NCBI GenBank assembly: GCA_016784195.1
Contig: JADHVE010000004.1
Span: 1-31,380 of the forward strand
Direction of reading: 5' to 3'
Length of the DNA: 31,380 nucleotides
Source of the DNA: Candidatus Woesearchaeota archaeon
GTDB taxonomy: Archaea; Nanobdellota; Nanobdellia; Woesearchaeales; GW2011-AR4
Program-made: the position numbers and the translations under genes
Part shown: in pieces, positions 21,285-29,600 of the stretch
Numbering within the stretch: position 1 is the stretch's first letter
How the letters are laid out: every line of letters starts with the position of its first letter
Notes under the pieces: generated by a model
Database searches by the model: none
What the model was told of the DNA's origin: nothing
Seen by the model: only the letters and a program-made list of their open reading frames with translations

Positions 21285-21686
21285 CTATTCAATCTCTTCT
21301 TCTTCTGTAACGGGCTCTCCATCCAGTTTTTCTTCTTTTTTCTTTTCTTCAGTATTTTTACTGGCTTCTTCTTTTGACTCAGAATTTTCTTTAGAACCTT
21401 CACCAACAACCTCTAACTTACCCATTTTTCCGGTAGTCAGTTGCTTCTCACCCTGCCATTCGCTAACATAGCCATTAGTGATATGAACCTTATCGCCTGC
21501 TTTTACTTGATCAATCTGCTCATTCCACAAAGAAAGCTTAATATCTCCGCTCTCATCCTTTGCAATAGCAGAAGCTACTCTCCCTTTGTTCCCGAACTTC
21601 TCAAACTCCCGAATTTCTCCAACATCAACAATATCAACAACGATATCAACATTGCCCTGCCTTGCTTGTAAATCTTTAATTGCCAT
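21285..21686 (-). CDS. Single-stranded-DNA-binding OB-fold protein
   Basis: 133 residues: one OB fold (about 1-95; VDIVVDIVDVGEIREFEKFGNKGRVASAIAKDESGDIKLSLWN has the archaeal RPA/SOSS-B pattern, with SLWNEQ and AGDKVHITNGYVSEWQGEKQLTTG) followed by an acidic tail (about 100-133, ending EEEEIE). The tail is typical of proteins that recruit partners through their C-terminus. It is expected to coat single-stranded DNA in replication and repair. A ribosome binding site (GGTGAT) precedes the ATG, and a TATA box (21745-21752) lies about 60 bases upstream, so this message has a leader. It probably is a single-gene unit between the tRNA and glyS. Confidence 0.85.
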   Translation of the reverse strand: MAIKDLQARQGNVDIVVDIVDVGEIREFEKFGNKGRVASAIAKDESGDIKLSLWNEQIDQVKAGDKVHITNGYVSEWQGEKQLTTGKMGKLEVVGEGSKENSESKEEASKNTEEKKKEEKLDGEPVTEEEEIE

Positions 21687-21744
21687 TTTATTATCACCGC
21701 CACTTAATTGAATTTTATTTATTTTATTTAGAATTCAGATATTA

Positions 21745-21752
21745 TTTATAAA
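21745..21752 (-). promoter_or_regulatory. TATA box of the OB-fold protein gene
   Basis: Minus-strand TTTATAAA about 62 bases before the ATG, which predicts a leader of roughly 36 bases carrying the ribosome binding site. Confidence 0.5.
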
Positions 21753-21770
21753 ACTTTAGGAAAAACTATA

Positions 21771-23303
21771 TCACTTAACCAATTTGCCTGCATTCTCAAA
21801 CTCTATATCCTGATTAACCAATTTCCTCATTGTTTCCTTTAAATTCTCAATTTTGACTCTTATCTGCTTGGTATCATCCCTGTTCCTCAGAGTAACTGAA
21901 TCATCATCCAGGCTTTCAAAATCAACTGTTACACAAAAAGGGGTTCCTAATTCATCATTTCTCGCATACCTTCTTCCTACACTTCCGGATTTATCATAAG
22001 CACAATTAAACTCTTTTTTCAGCTCATCAAATATTTCCCTGCTTTTCTCAATCAATTCAGGCTTATTCACCAAAGGAAAAACTGCAGCCTTGATAGGAGC
22101 CAGTTTAGGGTGCAGCTTTAAAACAACATTCCCTCTTTCTTTATCCTCATTATAAGCATCAAACATAAAAACTAAAAAAGCCCTTTCAACGCCTTGAGAA
22201 GGCTCTGCAACAACATGAGGAACAACTTTCTTCTTGCTCTCTTCATCAAACAAGCTCAAATCCTGCTTTGAATGCTCCATGTGCTGCTTTAAATCAAAAT
22301 CAGTTCTGTTTGCCATGCCTTGCAGCTCTTTCCACCCAAAAGGAAACTTGTATTCTAAATCCCATGTATCCAAAGCATAATGGCTTTTTTCTTCTTTCAA
22401 GTGCTGCCTTATCCGAAAATTATCTGCTTCTGCTCCTAAGCCTGTAAACCATTTATGCTCTACTGCCAGCCAGTAAGCATGCCATTCTGTTTTTATTATA
22501 TTTTTTTTCAAAGCCTCTTTTACCTTCATCTTTTTCTCTTTCTTATTTTTCTCCTGCATCTCATCAGAATAAATAAAGAGCTCATGCTCCAGAACTTCTT
22601 TGATAAAAGGGCATTTGCCTGTTTTGTCTGGATGTACAAAATATTCTATTTCCATCTGCTCAAATTCTCTGCACCTGAATAAAAAGTCTCTTGGGCTGAT
22701 CTCATTTCTAAATGCCTTTCCAATTTGCGCAATTCCAAAAGGCAATTTCATTCTGGCATTCTCCGCAACCAGTTTAAAATCAGTAAAAATCAGCTGTGCA
22801 GTCTCCGGTCTTAAATAAGCCTTAGCAGACTCTTCTTCAATAGGCCCGACATTTGTTGTAAACATCAGGTTGAACACTTTTGGCTCTGAAAAATCGGATT
22901 TGCACTTAGGACATTTTATCTTATGTTTCTTTATCATTTCTTTTATTGATTCTAAAGTTACAGCATTGAATTCCTTCTTTAACTCATCCTCTAGTAAGTG
23001 GTCAGCCCTGTACCTTTTGCCGCATTTCTTGCAGTCAAGCAAAGCATCTGTAAAATTCTCAGCATGCCCTGAAGCTTTCCAGACTTTAGGGTTAGTCACT
23101 ATGCTGCCATCAATTCCTACAATATCCTCTCTCTGCCTAACATGAAAATTCCACCAGTTATATTTTATATTGTTTTTAAGCTCTACCCCTAAATGCCCAA
23201 AATCCCAAAATCCGGCTAACCCTCCGTAAATCTCACTATTCTGATAAACAAAGCCTTTCCTTTTGCAGAATACTGCCATGCCTTCTATTGTTAGTTGGGT
23301 CAT
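21771..23303 (-). CDS. glyS: Glycyl-tRNA synthetase (alpha2 type)
   Basis: Class II synthetase charging tRNA-Gly, 510 residues, of the single-chain archaeal/eukaryotic/Gram-positive type. Seen in order: FVYQNSEIYGGLAGFWDFGHLG at the N-terminus; a zinc-binding insertion with CKKCGKRYRADHLL and CPKCKSDF (about 90-142); motif 2 FRNEISPRDFLFRCREFEQMEIEYF; the glycine-specific WKELQGMANRTDFDLKQH; motif 3 region EPSQGVERAFLVFMFDAY; and a C-terminal anticodon-binding domain (about 400-510; LAPIKAAVFPLVNKPELI, YARNDELGTPFCVTVDF). Length and motif order are normal. A TATA box 29 bases upstream of the ATG suggests a near-leaderless message. Confidence 0.96.
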   Translation of the reverse strand: MTQLTIEGMAVFCKRKGFVYQNSEIYGGLAGFWDFGHLGVELKNNIKYNWWNFHVRQREDIVGIDGSIVTNPKVWKASGHAENFTDALLDCKKCGKRYRADHLLEDELKKEFNAVTLESIKEMIKKHKIKCPKCKSDFSEPKVFNLMFTTNVGPIEEESAKAYLRPETAQLIFTDFKLVAENARMKLPFGIAQIGKAFRNEISPRDFLFRCREFEQMEIEYFVHPDKTGKCPFIKEVLEHELFIYSDEMQEKNKKEKKMKVKEALKKNIIKTEWHAYWLAVEHKWFTGLGAEADNFRIRQHLKEEKSHYALDTWDLEYKFPFGWKELQGMANRTDFDLKQHMEHSKQDLSLFDEESKKKVVPHVVAEPSQGVERAFLVFMFDAYNEDKERGNVVLKLHPKLAPIKAAVFPLVNKPELIEKSREIFDELKKEFNCAYDKSGSVGRRYARNDELGTPFCVTVDFESLDDDSVTLRNRDDTKQIRVKIENLKETMRKLVNQDIEFENAGKLVK

Positions 23304-23326
23304 TTTTAATTTTAGATTAGGTTTTT

Positions 23327-23338
23327 GGTTTATATAGT
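23327..23338 (-). promoter_or_regulatory. TATA box of glyS
   Basis: Minus-strand ACTATATAAACC, about 29 bases before the glyS ATG. Confidence 0.5.
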
Positions 23339-23380
23339 TTATTGTTTTAGATTTGGAATCCCTACTATAAAAACCAAAAG

Positions 23381-23392
23381 CTTTTTATATAA
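23381..23392 (+). promoter_or_regulatory. TATA box of the helix-turn-helix / surface protein operon
   Basis: CTTTTTATATAA on the plus strand predicts transcription from about 23414, with a leader of about 24 bases before the GTG at 23438. Confidence 0.45.
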
Positions 23393-23437
23393 GTTTGATT
23401 AGTTATATTGTAAATATAAGTTATTTTACCTATAAAA

Positions 23438-23650
23438 GTGCTAACAGAAAAAGAGATAGAGGTTTTAAATCTCAGAAAAAAGGGATTGAAGCAGATAGAG
23501 ATAGCTAAAAGGCTCAAAATTTCTCAACCAGCTGTGTCATCATTTGAAAATTCGATTTCACGTAAGATAAGGTCTTCTATTGAAATTCTAGAATTAGTTA
23601 AGAAACTAGGGTTAGATGTATCTAAATTCAAAAAAAGAGGCCTAAGTTGA
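23438..23650 (+). CDS. Tfx-type helix-turn-helix DNA-binding protein
   Basis: 70 residues with the LuxR/sigma-like helix-turn-helix of the archaeal Tfx family: LTEKEIEVLNLRKKGLKQIEIAKRL then KISQPAVSSFENSISRKI (about 2-45), and a C-terminal helix. The start codon is GTG. A shorter C-terminus than full Tfx is noted. It is separated from glyS by a divergent promoter region and overlaps the start of the giant surface protein by three bases (TGA inside TTGA), so both are probably on one message. It may control expression of that surface protein; this is inferred from position. Confidence 0.8.
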   Translation: MLTEKEIEVLNLRKKGLKQIEIAKRLKISQPAVSSFENSISRKIRSSIEILELVKKLGLDVSKFKKRGLS

Positions 23651-26600
23651 AGCACCTTAAATCAAAAATAAATAAAAACAGGGTACATCTGGAGGTTGTA
23701 ATAATCTGGATAGTGTTAATAGCCTTGATTACTTCTTACTTATATCTGGAACCTAGCATCACAGGATTTACAATTGCTAAAAAACAGTTTAATCATACTG
23801 ATAGTATAGATTTAGTCCTTGACTCAAATTCTGAATATACCTGGGCATTAGCCAACCAGGGCCAGTTAAGCTCAATAAGGCTAAATGGCCATGTTTTGGA
23901 TAAAGGCTCTGCTAAGGTTTATGTTGAAAATAATGACAGAAGGTATTTAATATTTGACAGCTCTGGTTTAGAGGAAAGTTTAGATTTAATTACAGGATTA
24001 GTTGTTTTGAATGAATTGATAAACCAAACCATTAACGAAACAACCAATATAAACGAATCATTAGAAAAAACAATAAAAATCAATTTGAAGTATAAAGAGG
24101 ATTCTGAATATGATCCAGATGATGATGGTGTTGAGAATTTAACTGGTGTTGTTGATTTAAGTGTTGCTGAAAGTGAATTTAATTTTGAAGCTGATAGTGA
24201 AAAAATATGTACCAGATGGGAAATTGATTCTTTAGACAGCGGAGGGATTACTGCAGTATGTTATGGCTCTGAAAATTGCTGTAGTTTAATTAACTTGGTT
24301 CCAACAAGAGAAAGTTGGGATGAAGTGTTTTATTCTTATTATGGTTCGTATGGGGCTAATTATGATAATATAGTTTCTGCCCAGGTTATTTATGCAGATT
24401 ATAATTTAAGTCCTGAAGAGCCTTATTCAGATATGGTTTATAGTGGATGGGATAATCTAAGTGTTAAATTCATTGAAGAAAATGTTGTTGAATTTGAAAA
24501 TATTTGTGTTGAGAGCTGCATTTTGAGTAATTTCAATGAAAGCTCATATAAATTAATATTTGAAATAAATAACACTATTTTAACAATTGAGGAAATAACA
24601 TATATTTTGGTTGAGGAAAAAATTGTCAACAATCCTCCTGTTTTGATTAAAAATATTTCTGATGTTCTGATTGATAAAAATAAAAAATATTCAATTGATT
24701 TAAGTGAATATTTTTCTGATGAAGAATTGCTGAGTTATTCTTATTATGAAGTTGAGGACGTTTCTGTGGAGATTGATGACAATATTGCTACAATAATTCC
24801 GGGCATAGATTTTATGGGGATTAGATATTTATTCTTTAAGGCAAACGATTCTTTGTTGACTTCAGTTTCCAATGTTTTCAAAATAAATATTAGTGAAGGA
24901 GTATCTGAAAGAGAAGAAACTGTAGAGACAGAAAGGGTAGTTATTAACAGGCCTGTTAAGTGGCTCAAAAAAGTTAGATTAGCTGAAGCCAAGGCAGATT
25001 TAACTATTAACCTAACTCCTGATGCTGAGAATATAACAGTAAAGAAGATTGAAGATGGAATTAAAGAAAAAATAAAAGAAAACAAAATAAAAATAAAAGA
25101 AAATGGTGAGATTAAAGAGTTAAATGAGTATGAAACTGAAAAAAAGACTGAAAGATTAGAGAAAAAAGAAAAAACAAATTTAATAACTGGAAATGTTATT
25201 GGAATAACCGGCTTTGCCGTAAAAGAAGCTGTTGATAATTCTACTGAAATAATAATTGAAGATTCAGTTGAAGAGGTTGAAATTGAGTATTATACTACGG
25301 GTCCTGTTTCTGAAGAGGAAATTATTGAAAATAATAAAAAAAGAATTGTAATAAGCTCAGACATACATTACGAGGATATTCTAGCTTATAGTTTCCTTGA
25401 TACTGAAGCTAAAGTTGATGCTGTTAGATTATACTGGCTCGTCAACAACTCAAGGCAGGAAGTTAATGTTGATAAGTATGACACAAATGAAAATGGTTTG
25501 GTTGATTATGTTGAATGGAATGTTCCTTCTTTATCTAACCAGACCTATGAACTGGTCATAGAAATCACTAAAGCCGAGCATTTAGATTCGAATAGAGAGT
25601 TTATAGCTGATATCTATGAACAGGTTAAAGCACAAGATAATAATTGGGCTTTGGTTAATGATGGAGGATATGTAAGAGTTACATTTAAACAATCTCTTGA
25701 TAATACAAGAGATATTACTTTGTATGCAAGAAGTAATGGAAGTGCCTCAGTTGAGATTTATACTAAGAATAGTGATGTTTTGATTACTCAGTTTGAGAAT
25801 ATTGATTCTGAAAATTGGTACAAAGTTTATTTGAACAATTTAAATGGAACTCAGGATACTTTTGACTTAAAAGTTAATGGCGCAGTTGAGTTTGATTATA
25901 TTGTTGATCCAGATGATCCTTATGCAATAAAAGATAATGGAGGGTATAGAACCTGGGGAGATGGAACTTTTGCAGAAACTTGTTCAGAATATAAGGATCC
26001 CAGCAATGGATATACTTATACTGGAGATACAGGTGATGGAATCTATACAATAGCACCCGATGGTATTGCGGCTAATGGATTTAATGTAACTTGTAATATG
26101 ACAGCCGATGGGGGTGGATGGACTGTACTCTTACAAGCAGACGGAGTAACAAGCAATGATTATAACTTAGATCCTGTATGGCCTAATGCAACATTTGCTT
26201 GTGGTTCAACATCCTACAGTTGCACACTAGGTTATACCAGAATAAGTTCTATTATGAACAATAGTAATGGACCGTTCTTAAGAGTATATTCTTCTGATAG
26301 TGGAGCACTATTTTATTTTAAAGCGAATGACAGTGATGACTTCTGGGGAACTAGTGCTCAAAGAGAGGCTTTAACAGCAAGTGAAGATAATGCTAATTTT
26401 GGATGGATGATGAGATCCCATTATACTGCCCTTTATGGTAATAATTCGGATGTAAATCATAGTACATATTCTAATGCAAAAACAAATGGAGGGTGGTCAG
26501 ATCATTATGCTCCGTGGGCATGGCCAGCTTCGGATAACCATATAATTGTTGCAAAAACAAATAATGGTTTTTATTCAGATGCAAATAATAAAAAAGGTGT

Positions 26601-29600
26601 TGTAATGGTAAAATCCGTCCCTAACATTGATCAGAACCAAGTAACCTTCCAGTCACCAACACCCAGCAGCGGAGACACCCAACAGGAAACATCAGTAGAA
26701 ATCAATATTTCAATAATCAAATCTAATCTCAATGAAGTTAAGTATGACTGGAATGGGATTAATTACACAATGTATAATGATTCTTTGATTTTGATGATGA
26801 ATTTTGATAATGTTTCTTCACTGGGTGAAAATAATACTCATATTGTTGATGTTTCAAGATACGAAAACAATGGAACAGCCGGGGGAACTGCTCAAGTTAA
26901 TGCAACAGGTAAATATGGTAATGCTTTATGGTTAGATGGTAATAGTGATTATGTAGAAGTTATAGATGGTTCGTCATTAGACATAGGAACTAATAGTATG
27001 ACTATTTTGGCTTGGGTCTATCCAAGGACTTTTGGTAGTGGTGATGAGATTGTGAAGAAAGATAATGCTTACATATTAAGATTGAGTGGTACTTCAGGAG
27101 CCATAGAAGGTTATGTATGGGCAGATACAGATGGCAATTTAATTGGGGCAAGTACTAATCTCTTAAACCAAAATGATTGGAATCATGTTGCTATGACTTA
27201 CAATACCACTCATCAGCAATTGTTTGTTAATGGGGTGGCAGATATAACTGATCCTCAAACAGGCAATGTAGATAATAGTGCAATTAATTTAATGATTGGT
27301 TCACACCAAGATAAAGCACAGGAATTTTTTGACGGCTTAATAGACGAAGTAAGAATATGGAACAGAAGCTTAAGTTCAGATGAAATTTATCAACAGTACG
27401 CTTCAAACTTAAATAAATATAGCTCAACACAATGGTATCTTTATGTCAATCAGAGCAAGAATGCAACTGCTGGATTGTTAGATGGAACTTATTCATATAA
27501 AGCTTATATAAGAGATATTTTTGGAAATAATTATTCAACTGTAACAAGAACTATAACAGTTGATACTCCATATCCCACATGGTCTAATAATAAAACAAAT
27601 TTAACTTCGGATACAACATTAAACAGCTCTGTTTATTTTAATATAACTTTAAGTGAAACTAATCCAGACAAATATGTTTTCAGTTGGTATAATGGGAGCA
27701 ACTGGTTAAACGATACAGCAACAAGCTATATAGATGGTCAGAAAATCCAGGTAAATAAAACAATAAACTCCAGCCCAATCTATTGGACATGGTATATCAA
27801 CGATACTTCAGGAAATTTGAACCAGACAGATATATGGAGCATTGCGCTTCATTCTTCCATAAACATTTCCCTTATATCCCCAACTTCAGCCATCAATGCA
27901 TCACAAAATAAAACTTTCAATGTAATAGTAAATGTAACCTGTAATAACCAGGTGCCTTGCGGAGAAGTAAATGTTACACTTTACAGCAAAGAGTATGTTA
28001 TCTTTGATAATTTTGATACTGGGTCATTCAAAGAGGATCGCTGGACTACTTCCAGCAGCGAAGCTGAAGGTGACATCAGTGTTAGAAGCACTACAGCATA
28101 TTCAGGAAGCTATTCAGTAATAGCGGATGCTAGTGCTGCTAACTTAAATGAGCTGATAACAGATTATGATTTTTCAGGAAACAACTATATCTATTTAACT
28201 TACTATTGGAGAGAATCAGATGATGGAGATGATACTCATCTAGGGTCTGATCATTCAGGCAATCAAAATGCAGATGGAGTTTACTTCACATGTGACGGAA
28301 ATTACTGGTATCTTATTCAAAATCTGACCGGTGGCTCAGCCTCATGGACAAAGGTAGAAACTGACATAACTAAAGACCCTAATTTTTGCGCAACTATTAA
28401 TGAAACTTTTAAAATAAAATTCACGCAATATGATAATCTTGAATGGCCTTTTAACGGCATTGCTTGGGATGATATAGGTATAAGGTATCGTTCAGGAGAT
28501 GGAGGAATAACTTCAACAAACTCTTCTGTACTACCTTTCTGGACTAATGTAAACAACCCTTATAATCTTACATTAGGTACCATGGAAAGCCAGCTTGTTA
28601 CATTTAAAGTCAATGCAACAGGAGCTATAAATGAAACTTTTGAATTCCTTGTTTATGCAAACAGAACTTCTTTGATGTCAGATTCAAATCAAACAATCAG
28701 TTGGAATGTCACAATTATTGAAGGAGATACTACCTCTCCAACATGGGAAAACAATAAAACAAATTTAACTAGTAATGCTACCGTAGGAAGTTATGTTTAT
28801 TTCAACATAACTCTAAATGAAACTAATCCAGACAAGTATATATTCAGCTGGTATAACGGAAGCAATTGGCTAAATGATACAGCAACTGGTTATGCCGATG
28901 GGCAAGAAATCCAGGTAAATAAAACAATAGTCTACAGCCCAATCTATTGGACATGGTATATCAACGACACTTCAGGAAATCTAAACCAAGCAGATATATG
29001 GGGCATGGATCTTGATCCTTCAATAGGTCTTTCTATTATTTACCCCACTACAGATATTAATGCAACACAAAACGAATTTTTCAATGTGACAGTTAATATA
29101 ACTTGTACGAGCTTAGTGCCGTGCGGAGAGGTGAATGTTAGTTTAGATCCTACAAGTACAACAGTATATAATTTTACAACTTGTACCAAAACAGGAAATA
29201 CTGGCCCTTCACAGGCAAACTGTGATTCTGCATATACTGGAACAACTTTAGATGGAAATGTAATTGTTGGAGGAGGTATTCAAAATTGGACAGTTCCAGA
29301 AACTGGAACTTATACTATCGAAGCATATGGAGCGCAGGGAGGTAGCAATACTGGAACCCTTGGAAAATTAGGTGGTCTAGGTGCTAAAATTATTGGTCAA
29401 TTTTCCTTAAATGCTGGTGAAACAATAAGAATCTTAGTAGGTCAAAGAATAGATAGTAGTAATACTTGTGGTGGTGCAGGTGGTGGTGGTGGAACTTTTG
29501 TTGTTAAAGGTACAGACAATACAGAACAAAACATATTAGCAATAGCTGGTGGTGGAGGCGGTGCTGGACGAGGTTCTGGTTCAAATGGTAATCCTGGTTT

